DNA of 64,000 nt. It comes from Anaerolineales bacterium (GTDB lineage: Bacteria > Chloroflexota > Anaerolineae > Anaerolineales > Villigracilaceae). Below, one piece after another: positions 9,293 to 17,853 of this stretch (position 1 is its first letter; each line of letters starts with the position of its first letter). Made by a program: the position numbers and the translations under genes. The notes beneath the pieces were generated by a model. It had not been told where the DNA came from and made no database searches. It was given only the letters and a program-made list of their open reading frames with translations. Location of the stretch: contig JABTUU010000001.1 in the NCBI GenBank assembly GCA_015075275.1, positions 62,001 through 126,000 on the forward strand. The letters run 5' to 3'.

Positions 9293-10459
9293 TTATTTCC
9301 AAATATTCCCATACCCAAACTCCTTGATCAACTTCCCTTCTGCGAAACGACTGAATCGGAATGGCGAAATATCCACCGTTTTCGGCGTACCATCCAAGAT
9401 CAACTCAACCAAACTCGCGCCCGCGGCGGGTGACGTTTTGAATCCCGTGCCGCTCAAGCCACATGCCAAATAAAAACCGCCCAAGTCTGTGCCGCTGTAG
9501 ATGGCGCGCTGATCGGGCGTGATGCCGTCGCGCCCCACATGGATCGAATGCAACCCGCTCTGCTCGATCTTGGGAATGCGCTGTGCCATCTGGTCGATCA
9601 ATTTTTCGACGAACGTGGGCGTCGGCGTTTGGTCTTCCTCGTCGGGCGCTTCGCCTCGCAGGGATTCGTCCTCGCCCGCGGCAAGGATGAGCGCGCCGCC
9701 CTCGGGACGGAAATAGCAGTTGATGATGTCGTCGATACAAGCGGGGATGCGACCCAGCGACGGCGGGCGATGCAGGAACGCGACATCGTGAGTCCACGTT
9801 TCGAGCGGGACCTCGATGCTGGCGAGGCTGGCGACATGCTTTGCCCACGCTCCAGCCGCGTTGACGACGATCGGCGCGTCGAAACTCCCTTGTGTGGTAT
9901 CCACGCCGATAACTTTTCCACCTGCCGCACGGATGGCGGTCACTTCGCAATTTTGGATCAGCGTCGCGCCGTTGCGTTTGGCAGATTCGATGAACGAATT
10001 GGTGGTGAGCGTCGCGTCCGCGTAGCCCGAATCGGGTTCGTAGGCGGCATAGTCGAAGTGATTCGTTGACAGGTCGGGGAAGAGGCGTTTTGCTTCCTCC
10101 GCCGAAATGACCGACGTGTTGATTCCAATTTTTTGCTGGTTGATAACATTTCCGCGCAGTTTGGCTTCATGCTCGCGCTTGGCGATCTGCAGGAAGCCAG
10201 TTTGCTGAAATCCGCACTCGCCGCCGACGCGTTCTTTCCATTGACTGAAATATTGCTGATAACTCTTGAATGTGAGTTCGGATTCGGCGGCGAGATCGTA
10301 GTGCATACGGACGAGTCCGCTGGAGTAACCTGTCGCGCCTGAGGCGGTCACTTTGCGTTCGAGGATGGCGGGCTTGAGTCCGCGCTCGGCGAGGTGAAAG
10401 GCGATGCTGGCGCCCATCACGCCCGCGCCGATGACGATGGCGTTGTAGGATTGAGGCAT
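9293..10459 (-). CDS. FAD-dependent oxidoreductase, DAO / sarcosine oxidase beta-like
   Basis: A 388-residue enzyme of the D-amino acid oxidase superfamily (PF01266). The dinucleotide-binding motif GAGVMG sits at residues 11-16, followed by an acidic residue at the end of the second strand (AILERK). A C-terminal GGFYLACGLSGTGFKTSPAAG block is the family's second FAD contact. It probably oxidises a secondary or N-methyl amine such as sarcosine, but the substrate is not evident. A Shine-Dalgarno AAGGAA precedes the ATG. Its first ~205 codons are duplicated almost exactly at 13745-14359. Confidence 0.85.
   Translation of the reverse strand: MPQSYNAIVIGAGVMGASIAFHLAERGLKPAILERKVTASGATGYSSGLVRMHYDLAAESELTFKSYQQYFSQWKERVGGECGFQQTGFLQIAKREHEAKLRGNVINQQKIGINTSVISAEEAKRLFPDLSTNHFDYAAYEPDSGYADATLTTNSFIESAKRNGATLIQNCEVTAIRAAGGKVIGVDTTQGSFDAPIVVNAAGAWAKHVASLASIEVPLETWTHDVAFLHRPPSLGRIPACIDDIINCYFRPEGGALILAAGEDESLRGEAPDEEDQTPTPTFVEKLIDQMAQRIPKIEQSGLHSIHVGRDGITPDQRAIYSGTDLGGFYLACGLSGTGFKTSPAAGASLVELILDGTPKTVDISPFRFSRFAEGKLIKEFGYGNIWK
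9845..10459. repeat. Direct repeat copy A (5' part of the FAD oxidoreductase gene)
   Basis: This stretch matches 13745-14359 with a constant offset of 3900 bases and no indels. About twenty substitutions are clustered at the two ends; the central ~360 bases (from ~10022 to ~10381) are identical in the two copies. Confidence 0.9.
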
Positions 10460-10577
10460 GGTTGATTCCTTTTAACCACGAAGGCTTGGATTGAGCGTGT
10501 CGAAATCACACAATGGACACGAAGGGAAGAGCAAGGGAAAAAATCGGTGAGAATTCGTGCGATCCGTGGCTGAGGTT

Positions 10578-11670
10578 TTATTGTTGTGATTGTAGCAGGG
10601 AATTAGGTAACTCGATAATGAATGATGTGCCTTTGCCCACTTCACTTTGCGCTTCGATCGTGCCGCCGTGCGCGTGGATGAGTTGTTTGGCGATGGCGAG
10701 TCCCAGCCCGCTGTGGGTTCGTTCACTGCGCGATCTGTCGCCGCGCCAGAAGCGGTCAAAGATGAATGGAAGGTCGTCAGGGGAGATGCCTGAGCCTGTG
10801 TCCTGGATTGTAATGCGTACTGCGTCCCTTCGACTAGGCTCAGGACGAGACTGCGTATCATGTGCTGATTCAATTATGATGGAAATTTTTCCACCTTTGG
10901 GCGTGTGGCGCAACGCGTTCGAGATGAGATTGGATAACACTTGATTCAAGCGGTCATAATCGGCTGTGACTTGTTGATCTGCGTCCGCGATGCGCGTTTG
11001 CAGGTCAATGTCGAGGGAGGATGCTTGGGAGGAAAAACTCGAAGTGAGATCCGTTATCAAATCGGCGAGCAGGAAGCGGGTGGGATGAAGCGGGAGTTGT
11101 CCGTTTCGGCGAGGGAAGAGTCTGCAAGTCGTTGACGAGGCGGGTGAGGAGTCGCGTTTCGTCCAATGTGTTGTTGAGGTGTTCGGGCGTGGGCTGATAG
11201 GCGCCATCCACAATGCCTTCGAGGTTGCCTTGAATGATGTGGAGCGGCGTGCGGAGTTCGTGGGCGATGTCGGCGGTGAGGTTGCGGCGTTGTTGTTCGG
11301 AGCGTTCGAGTTCAGCGACCATTTTGTTGAAACGTTTGATCAGGTCGCTGAACATATCGGAGTTACTTTCAGGCACGCGCGCCGAGAGATTGCCTTCCTC
11401 CACTGCGTTGATGGTTTTGAAAAATTCTTCGAGCGGTTTGCCGAAACGGAGATAGAGATTGAAGGCGATGAAGAAAAGAATGACCACCAGAACAACGGGC
11501 GCGCCGCAGACGAGGAACCAAATGTTTCTGACACCTGTGTATTCCGAAAAAAGGAAATAGAGAAGCGCGGCGATGCCTCCGACGAAGAGGATGACGGAGA
11601 GGATGAAGAAGATGACGAACGGGATGAAGCGGTGGCGGCGGTTTGAGGAGGGAGGGGAGGAGGTGGACAT
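10578..11670 (-). pseudogene. Sensor histidine kinase, HAMP-HisKA-HATPase, with two frameshifts
   Basis: The N-terminal part (from 11670) has two transmembrane segments (residues ~17-42 and 50-72), a HAMP domain and the H-box AHELRTPLHII with His137. After DLQTL the frame must change twice (near 11118 and near 11100) to read SLAET and then GQLPLHP and the HATPase domain, which has an intact N-box (NLISNALRHTP), G1 (DTGSGIS) and G2 (SGLGLA). Each change fits loss of one base in a short T or G run. As written it cannot give a full-length kinase. It follows a response-regulator gene, the usual pair order. Within the ATPase domain a copy of a short palindromic repeat is read in frame (10824-10849). 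It could be a decayed gene or consensus error. Confidence 0.8.
10824..10849. repeat. Short palindromic repeat inside the kinase gene
   Basis: The stretch resembles the CTTCGACTAGGCTCAGGACG-type intergenic repeat common in environmental genomes. It is read in frame on the minus strand as roughly TQSRPEPSRRDA, between IIIESA and VRITIQDTGSG of the ATPase domain, where the family has no such residues. Confidence 0.6.
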
Positions 11671-11724
11671 GAGAGATGAAAAGTAGAAAGTAGTGAGTGG
11701 AAAGAGGAAAGATGAAAGAAGGGG

Positions 11725-12400
11725 TTATTCAATGAAACGATAGCCGATGCCGTAGACGGTTTCGATCATGGATCTGCCCGAGGCGGATTCTAGTTTTTTG
11801 CGGAGGTTCTTGATGTGTGAGTCGACACTGCGATCCATGCTGGAGGCGGTTCCGTGCAGGTCTTCGAGTAATCCCTCGCGCGTGAGCGTTTGATTGGGAC
11901 GGCTGGCGAGCAGGACTAGCAATTTGAATTCGTTGGGAGTTAACTTGATCGGACTGTTGTTAAACGCCACAGAATATTTTTCCGAATCAATTTCAAGCCC
12001 GCCCACGCGGATGATGCTCAGGCGCTTTCACGTCTCCGCGCGTTCGGCGGAGCAACGCCCTCACACGCGCCACCAACGCGCGGACGGAGAACGGCTTGGT
12101 GATGTAGTCGTCCGCGCCGATCTCAAGACCCGTCACTTGGTCTATCTCTTCCGAGAGGGCGGTGAGCATGATGATCGGCACGTCGCTTTCGCGGCGCAGG
12201 ATGCGGCAGACTTCGCGTCCGTCAAGTTGAGGAAGCATCAGGTCGAGGATGACGAGATCGGGTCTTTCGCGGCGGGCAGTTGTCAGCGCGGCTTGACCGT
12301 CTGCGGCGGTGACGACGCGGAATCCGTTCTTCTCCAGATAATCTCTGGCGAGACGGACGATCTTCGGTTCGTCATCCACGACGAGGATGAGGGGAGGCAT
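11725..12400 (-). pseudogene. OmpR-family response regulator with one frameshift
   Basis: The receiver domain (from the ATG at 12400) has the acidic pair DD at residues 9-10, the phosphoacceptor Asp53 in [12 protein letters not shown], Thr in MLTAL and Lys in ITKPF. The winged-helix DNA-binding domain (PF00486: LTPNEFKLLVLLASRPNQTLTRE, then YRF at the end) lies in another frame. The frame changes near 12010-12017, between KAPE and [10 protein letters not shown], and one extra base would explain it. It is immediately upstream of the damaged kinase, its likely partner. A TATACT box ends six bases before the ATG. Confidence 0.8.
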
Positions 12401-12406
12401 GGGGGG

Positions 12407-12412
12407 AGTATA
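12407..12412 (-). promoter_or_regulatory. -10 box (TATACT), leaderless start of the response regulator
   Basis: The box ends six bases before the ATG at 12400, and no Shine-Dalgarno sequence fits in between (the gap is CCCCCC). Confidence 0.55.
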
Positions 12413-12413
12413 A

Positions 12414-12524
12414 GGTAAAAGAGGAGTAGAGAATAGAGAGTAGAAAGTGGAAAGTGGAAAGTGGAGGTGGGAAGAAGGAAAGATGAAAGATGAAAGATTC
12501 TTTCTTCTTTCCTTCTTTCTTTGT
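12414..12524. repeat. GA-rich low-complexity intergenic repeat with inverted arms
   Basis: Built from variants of GAGAATAGAGAGTAGAAAGTGG, ending in a purine-rich arm and a complementary pyrimidine-rich arm (GAAGGAAAGA with TCTTTCCTTC) that can fold into a hairpin just after the alcohol dehydrogenase stop. The same family occurs at 52783-52852 and 54655-54740, and a shorter stretch at 11671-11724. Confidence 0.7.
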
Positions 12525-13488
12525 TTAAACCATTGTGACGACGATCTTCCCTTGCGCATGACCCGCGCCGAGGTGGTGCATGGCATCGGCAATGCGCGTC
12601 ATCGGGTATACCTTCTCGACAAACGGTTTCACTTTGCCGCTTTCGATGAGTTCTTTCAAAACTTGCATGTCCGTGCGGTTGAATTGGGCGATAAAAAATA
12701 CAAACTTCTGACTCGCCCTCAATGTCGCTAGCCGTGTTTTGATGAGAAGCCCAATCGGTCCAATCACTGGAGTCTTTGGCGCTCCGATGAGCACAAAAGT
12801 TGCGTTCGGCTTGAGCACGCTTGTAATCAGACCACGAGCGCGCTCCATTGATGTTGAGCAACAGGTCATACTTTTGACCATTGCGTGTGAAATCATCCTT
12901 GGTGTAATCAATCATGTGATCAGCCCCAAGCCTGCGGGCGTGCTCAACGTTTTCGGACTGCACACAGCCGTCACTTCCGCGCCGAACGCTTTGGCGATCT
13001 GAATCAAACGTGCGTGCCCTCCGCCCGACGCGCCGTGAATCAGGACTTTCTGTCCGGGCTGGATTCTTCCGTGGTCGCGCAGTCCTTGCAATGCGGTGAT
13101 CCCCGCTGTGTGGGGACGGACGCCGCTTCTTCCATCGTGACGTTGGCTGGTTTCAAGGCGATGGCATTTTTCACGCTGACGTATTCCGCGTACGCTCCGC
13201 TTCTGCCGCCGAAGACCTCATCGCCGCGTTTGAAATCGTGGACATCCTTGCCAACCGCTTCGACAACGCCCGCAAAGTCCGCGCCAAGACGCGTATCTTT
13301 CGGTTTGAAAAATTCTTTGCTGAGTAGTCGTCCGATCAGCAAACCCGGTCATGCCGTACCATTCCGCAACATTGATCGAGGAGGCGTGCACGCGAACCAG
13401 CACGGCATCGTCTGCGACTTCAGGTTTTCGACCTCTCAATCTTCAACACCTCGGGCGGACCATAGGACTCAAATACAACTGCTTTCAT
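12525..13488 (-). pseudogene. Zinc-type/quinone-oxidoreductase-like alcohol dehydrogenase, multiply frameshifted
   Basis: Start at 13488 (ATG, AAGGAG eight bases upstream) reads MKAVVFESYGPPEVLKIER and then stops. The remainder of a normal medium-chain dehydrogenase is found in pieces: [77 protein letters not shown], then an intact C-terminus LIGAPKTPVIGPIG to GKIVVTMV. At least five frame changes are needed, several at homopolymers, plus scrambling of the VGTFA part of the NADP-binding turn. No zinc-ligand Cys motif is visible, so the ancestor was probably an NADPH-quinone-reductase-like enzyme. It is non-functional as written. Confidence 0.8.
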
Positions 13489-13589
13489 GATTGATTCTCC
13501 TTGTGAATTTTCTCAAGGTTATCAACTCATTGTGGAGAAAACATGGATGAGCCGTCAGGGATTGTGGAGGTTGTTCCTCTATATTTCGT

Positions 13590-13744
13590 TCATAAACGAA
13601 TTTCGAGCCGAATTTTTACCTTGTCCTCTTCCCCGATGTTTTCCGCTTTTGAACGACCATTTTGGTGCGGCACGAGATAGCGACCGTCTTTGGGGAATAG
13701 AGATGTCTTGAACTCGGTTTCGCCGATCCGCACGTGGACGGGGA
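13590..13744 (-). pseudogene. DUF1905-like C-terminal fragment
   Basis: The minus strand reads VIPVHVRIGETEFKTSLFPKDG, then a damaged link, then KAENIGEEDKVKIRLEI. This matches the end of the small DUF1905 beta-barrel family (G-x-x-VrV-I-G-x-x-F-x-x-S-L). The N-terminal half is missing; in its place is the truncated copy of the FAD oxidoreductase gene, so a junction lies at ~13745. At least one further frame disturbance sits at the CCGCACCAAAATGG stretch. Confidence 0.55.
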
Positions 13745-14359
13745 TCACGCCCCAGCCGCGTTGACGACGATCGGCGCATCGAAACTCCCTTGTGTGGTAT
13801 CCACGCCGATGACTTTTCCACCTGCCGCACGGATGGCGGTCACTTCGCAATTTTGGATCAACGTCGCGCCGAGTCGCTTCGCGGATTCGATGAACGAGTT
13901 GGTCGTGAGCGTCGCATCGGCGTAGCCCGAATCGGGTTCGTAGGCGGCATAGTCGAAGTGATTCGTTGACAGGTCGGGGAAGAGGCGTTTTGCTTCCTCC
14001 GCCGAAATGACCGACGTGTTGATTCCAATTTTTTGCTGGTTGATAACATTTCCGCGCAGTTTGGCTTCATGCTCGCGCTTGGCGATCTGCAGGAAGCCAG
14101 TTTGCTGAAATCCGCACTCGCCGCCGACGCGTTCTTTCCATTGACTGAAATATTGCTGATAACTCTTGAATGTGAGTTCGGATTCGGCGGCGAGATCGTA
14201 GTGCATACGGACGAGTCCGCTGGAGTAACCTGTCGCGCCTGAGGCGGTCACTTTGCGTTCGAGGATGGCGGGCTTGAGTCCGTGCTCGGCGAGGTGAAAG
14301 GCAATGCTGGCGCCCATCACGCCCGCGCCGATGACAATGGCATTGGTTGTTTGAGGCAT
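13745..14359 (-). pseudogene. Truncated second copy of the FAD oxidoreductase gene (direct repeat copy B)
   Basis: Codes for residues 1-204 of the oxidoreductase at 9293-10459, with start, Shine-Dalgarno (AAGGAA) and GAGVMG motif intact. It then runs into a stop right after VVNAAGA, where homology ends and the DUF1905 fragment begins. The C-terminal half with substrate and FAD contacts is missing, so the product would not be active. Clustered synonymous and near-synonymous differences at the ends and a ~360-base identical middle suggest an old duplication with later gene conversion. Confidence 0.85.
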
Positions 14360-14438
14360 ATGAAATTCCTTTCTGAGCAGTGGATAGCAGCCAATAATTG
14401 AAGAGGAGTAAACGCGGAAGATTTGACGCCGCGCTTAT

Positions 14439-15374
14439 TTATAATAGCTCTTTTACTTCCGTCAGTTCATCTTTCGTCAATTTCCATTCCGCCTTCTTTG
14501 CATTCTCGCTGACCTGATCGGGAGTCGTTGCGCCAGCAATGACGGAGGGAATCACTGGCTGACTGAGCAACCAGCTGAAAGCCAGGTCGTGAAGCGTGTG
14601 CCCGCGCGAGTCGGCGAAGGCGCGCAACGCGTCCAATTTGTCGAAAGTCGCATCGGTGAGTCGGTTCTTCACATAGGGGCTGAATGTGCCGCGCGACCCT
14701 TCGGGAGCGGGTTCGCCGCGCGTGTATTTGCCGGTAAGCAGACCGCCGGCAAGCGGAAAATACGGTAAGATGCCGATGTTCGCCCACGCGCAATAGGGGA
14801 CGAGTTCGCGTTCGGCGTCGCGCTCGAGCAAGTTGTAATGCATTTGGGTCGTGACGAAGCGCTCCCAGCCCATCATCTCGGCGAGCGTGTTGCTGTGCGC
14901 CAACTGCCACGCCGAAAATTGACTCGCGCCAATGTAGCGGACTTTCCCCGCGCGGACGAGATCGTCGAGCGCGCGCATCGTCTCCTCGGCGGGAACCGAT
15001 TCATCCCACGCGTGAATTTGATACAGATCAATATGGTCGGTTCTCAGCCTTCGCAGACTTGCCTCGACCGCATTCAAAATGTGATAGCGCGACGCGCCGA
15101 CATCGTTCGGTCCCTCGCCCATTTTGAATCGGACTTTCGTTGCGATGACCACGCGTTCTCTTTCGCCTTCGAGCGCCGCGCCGAGATATTCCTCCGATGT
15201 GCCGTTCGGGTTGCCGTAGACGTTCGCCGTGTCGAAAAAGTTGATGCCCTCATCTAGCGCGCGATGGAAGATGGCTTTTACGCCGTCTTTATCCACTTTG
15301 CCGCCAAATTGATTGCATCCGATTCCGATGACGGAAACTTTTACGCCTGCCTTGCCGAGATTGCGATATTCCAT
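14439..15374 (-). CDS. Aldo/keto reductase family oxidoreductase
   Basis: A 311-residue (alpha/beta)8 NADPH-dependent reductase. The catalytic tetrad is complete: Asp48 and Tyr53 in DTANVYG, Lys80 in IATKVRF, His121 in IDLYQIHAWD. The C-terminal SVIAGATTPDQVSEN motif binds the cofactor phosphate. It belongs to the large group of YghZ/IolS-like reductases; the carbonyl substrate is unknown. The ATG has AGGAG upstream. It is divergent from the HAD gene at 15434. Confidence 0.9.
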   Translation of the reverse strand: MEYRNLGKAGVKVSVIGIGCNQFGGKVDKDGVKAIFHRALDEGINFFDTANVYGNPNGTSEEYLGAALEGERERVVIATKVRFKMGEGPNDVGASRYHILNAVEASLRRLRTDHIDLYQIHAWDESVPAEETMRALDDLVRAGKVRYIGASQFSAWQLAHSNTLAEMMGWERFVTTQMHYNLLERDAERELVPYCAWANIGILPYFPLAGGLLTGKYTRGEPAPEGSRGTFSPYVKNRLTDATFDKLDALRAFADSRGHTLHDLAFSWLLSQPVIPSVIAGATTPDQVSENAKKAEWKLTKDELTEVKELL

Positions 15375-15420
15375 AGCGGTCTCCTAATTTTCGTTATCTT
15401 CTTCCGTGCATTTATACAAG

Positions 15421-15426
15421 TATAAT
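15421..15426 (+). promoter_or_regulatory. -10 box (TATAAT), leaderless start of HAD hydrolase
   Basis: Perfect TATAAT ending seven bases before the ATG at 15434. No Shine-Dalgarno sequence is present in between and no convincing -35 element is seen. Confidence 0.65.
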
Positions 15427-15433
15427 CTCATCC

Positions 15434-16147
15434 ATGCTCAAGGCGCTTATCTTTGATTTTGACGGGTTAATTCTCGATACGGAAACTCCCGAATATCTTG
15501 TTTGGAAAAATATATATCGCGAGAATGTGTTCGACTTTCCACTGGAAGAATGGAATAAAATTGTCGGCGGTCGCGGGCTTTCAGATTTTAATGCGGCGGA
15601 TCATCTCGCGCATCTTTCGCAGGGACGGCTGGATGCGGCTTCTGTGCGCGCGCGCCATAGCGCCGAAAGCCTTGCCATGATCCATGCGCAGCCGATTCTG
15701 CCCGGTGTTTTGGAAGCGATCTACTTCGCGAAACAAGACGGTTTGAAGCTGGCGATTGCTTCCAGTTCGTCGCACGCTTGGGTGGATAATCACACAAAAC
15801 GACTTGGAATCTTCGATGATTTTGATGCGATAATTTGTGCGGAAGATGTTGGCGCGGGCAAGACCAAACCGAATCCCGACCTATTCCTCGTCGCGCTGAA
15901 CCGGCTGCAAACGCGGAAGGAAGAAGCGTTGGTCTTTGAGGATTCCCCAAACGGCGTGAAAGCGGCAAATCGCGCGGGGATTTTTGTTATAGCGGTCCCA
16001 AATCCGGTCACGGCGGCGCTGACTTTTGATAACGCCGACTTGATCGTGAAGTCGTTAAGCGAGTTATCGTTGCCGCGCTTATACGAGTTGCGAAAGCGGC
16101 GCTTACTCGATGATGATCGGCGCGGCGGAGATGGGGGTATCGGTTAA
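15434..16147 (+). CDS. HAD-superfamily phosphatase, beta-phosphoglucomutase/phosphoglycolate phosphatase-like
   Basis: A 237-residue HAD hydrolase. Motif I is FDFDGLILDTE with Asp8 and Asp10; motif II is the ASSSS region; motif III Lys lies in GAGKTKPNPD; motif IV is FEDSPNGVKAA. The helical cap between motifs I and II marks subclass IA, as in PgmB and Gph. The substrate is a small phosphorylated metabolite, not defined here. The 3' end overlaps that of the convergent exporter gene by 45 bases. Confidence 0.85.
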   Translation: MLKALIFDFDGLILDTETPEYLVWKNIYRENVFDFPLEEWNKIVGGRGLSDFNAADHLAHLSQGRLDAASVRARHSAESLAMIHAQPILPGVLEAIYFAKQDGLKLAIASSSSHAWVDNHTKRLGIFDDFDAIICAEDVGAGKTKPNPDLFLVALNRLQTRKEEALVFEDSPNGVKAANRAGIFVIAVPNPVTAALTFDNADLIVKSLSELSLPRLYELRKRRLLDDDRRGGDGGIG

Positions 16148-17575
16148 TTCTTTATGCGGGGTGAAAATTGCGGCAAACCATCCCAATGCGGCGGCAACAA
16201 AGGCGATCACAAAAACGACATGGATGGCGCTTGTCATAGCGAGGCGCACCCCGGCTTCGGCGACTGCCTCTGTAACGGGGGCGGGGTCGAGAAGTTGCGA
16301 GACCAACCCTACATCGAGATGGAGCGCGCTTAAGCTTGAGGCGAGTTTCGCGCTCAATGCCGCGCCCATTACGCTGACGCCTAGCGTTCCGCCCATCGAA
16401 CGACTGAATTGCAGCATGGAGGTCGCCGTGCCGAGATGACGCCGCTCTACGGTTGTTTGTACGGCGATGACATACGATGGAATGGAAAGCCCCATACCGA
16501 GACCCATCATCCCGATAAAGACCATGACATGCGTTTGCGAGCTGTTTGCGCCAAAGAGCGCCAGCAGGCTTGCCCCCACGAAGAAAATGCTGGTGCCGAT
16601 CACGCTTAAGCGGCGATACCCGATCTTTAGCAAAATACGCGTGCCGAAGATGCTGCCTGTCACCCAACTGAGCAGCATGGGCGTGATCGTAACGCCGGCT
16701 TGCGTGGGGCTTGCGCCGAGAGCCGATTGCACAAATAATGGGATAAATGAGATTGTGCCGAAAACCGCCCAACCGGTAAATAAACTGTGCGAGGTGGCGG
16801 TTGAAAAGAGCCTATCACGAAACAGCCCGATTGGTAGAATAGGGTTTGTGGCGTGAAACTCGACCCAAATGAGCGCGGCGAGGAGGATGATAGATATGGC
16901 GATGGCAGCCCACCCAAACGACGTACCCAGTTCCATTAGTCCAAGCAACAGACTCACCACGCTTGCAGAGAGCAGAGCGGCGCCGGCGTAATCAATGTCG
17001 AGTTGTTCGTGAGTGTAGACCTGATCTTTCCATGCAAGCGCGACGATCGTCCCGGCGATCAGACCGGGAATGACGTTGATATAGAAAACCCAACGCCATG
17101 AAAGTTGATCCACAATGAATCCGCCGAGCAACGGACCCGCCACAGAAGAAACGCCCCATACGCCTGAGAATAAACCCTGCATTTTTGTGCGTTGCTCGAG
17201 CGAGAACATTTCGCCAATAATGATGAACGCCAGCGGCATGATGCCGCCTGCGCCGATGCCCTGTAACGCACGCGCGAAGATCAGTTGGGTGAGCGTGGTC
17301 GCCGCGCCGCACCAAAGCGACCCGATGAGGAAGAGCAACATGGCGAAAACGTAGAGTTTTCGCCGCCCATAAATATCTGAAATTTTCCCGTATAGGGGAA
17401 CGGTTGTAGTGGACGTGAGCATATAGGCGGAAAAAACCCATGAGTAATTTTTCAACCCACCCAACTGTCCGACGATGGTCGGCATGGCGGTCGCCACCAC
17501 GGTAGATTCCATGGAAGCTAGAAACAGGCTGAACATAATGCCAATCGTGACAATAACGATGCGTTTGTGTGTCAT
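16103..17575 (-). CDS. MFS multidrug exporter, DHA2 (EmrB/QacA) family
   Basis: A 490-residue protein with about 14 hydrophobic segments. The first helix holds the DHA2 motif LDxTVVxxALP-like ASMESTVVATAMPTI, and the loop after helix 2 has GKISDIYGRRKLYV (motif A). Helix 5 carries the antiporter motif C (GPLLGGFI). It probably exports lipophilic drugs or metabolites in exchange for protons. The start at 17575 has AAGGA five bases before the ATG; a longer in-frame version (to 17629) has no site. No TetR or MarR regulator lies beside it. Confidence 0.88.
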   Translation of the reverse strand: MTHKRIVIVTIGIMFSLFLASMESTVVATAMPTIVGQLGGLKNYSWVFSAYMLTSTTTVPLYGKISDIYGRRKLYVFAMLLFLIGSLWCGAATTLTQLIFARALQGIGAGGIMPLAFIIIGEMFSLEQRTKMQGLFSGVWGVSSVAGPLLGGFIVDQLSWRWVFYINVIPGLIAGTIVALAWKDQVYTHEQLDIDYAGAALLSASVVSLLLGLMELGTSFGWAAIAISIILLAALIWVEFHATNPILPIGLFRDRLFSTATSHSLFTGWAVFGTISFIPLFVQSALGASPTQAGVTITPMLLSWVTGSIFGTRILLKIGYRRLSVIGTSIFFVGASLLALFGANSSQTHVMVFIGMMGLGMGLSIPSYVIAVQTTVERRHLGTATSMLQFSRSMGGTLGVSVMGAALSAKLASSLSALHLDVGLVSQLLDPAPVTEAVAEAGVRLAMTSAIHVVFVIAFVAAALGWFAAIFTPHKELTDTPISAAPIIIE

Positions 17576-17760
17576 AATTTCCTTGTCGGGACGCGTGTAA
17601 TGAAACTGTAGCGGTTTTTGCGTTCGCAATCATACCCGAAAAATGAACCGCTTTAAAAGACGGATTGCAATCTAATACTTTTGAAAGGCGATTAGAGAGC
17701 GTTGAGGGAAACGCCTAAGCTTGAATCAACAAATGAAAACGTGAAACGTAGGAAGGATTT

Positions 17761-17832
17761 ATGCATTTTTTCGATTTGGCGGAGCCGATTTATCAACTAG
17801 ATGAATTCAAGTTAAAAACTCCCGCCGACTGA
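17761..17832 (+). CDS. Small ORF, 23 residues, possible remnant of a methyltransferase gene
   Basis: An ATG preceded by GGAAGG opens MHFFDLAEPIYQLDEF and stops after 23 codons inside the stem of the terminator below. The first dozen residues resemble the start of UbiE-type methyltransferases (MxxFDxxAPIYD). This could be the 5' stub of a deleted gene or chance. It lies in a 278-base gap between the exporter and lipA, in which nothing else is seen apart from the terminator. Confidence 0.2.
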   Translation: MHFFDLAEPIYQLDEFKLKTPAD

Positions 17833-17848
17833 TGTCGGCGGGAGTTTT
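17815..17848. terminator. Strong bidirectional hairpin terminator downstream of lipA
   Basis: A perfect 15-bp stem (17815-17829 with 17834-17848) and TGAT loop, flanked by A and T runs. On the minus strand it lies just beyond the lipA stop. Confidence 0.9.
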
Positions 17849-17853
17849 GACGT

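Noticed and set aside
12283..12963. A 226-residue frame on the minus strand covering the regulator and dehydrogenase region
   Set aside because: It joins an out-of-frame part of the dehydrogenase to an intergenic repeat and a wrong frame of the response regulator; it arises from the frameshifts.
9845..14359. Composite transposon bounded by the two FAD-gene repeats
   Set aside because: The repeats are gene fragments, not insertion sequences; no transposase, terminal inverted repeats or target duplications are seen.
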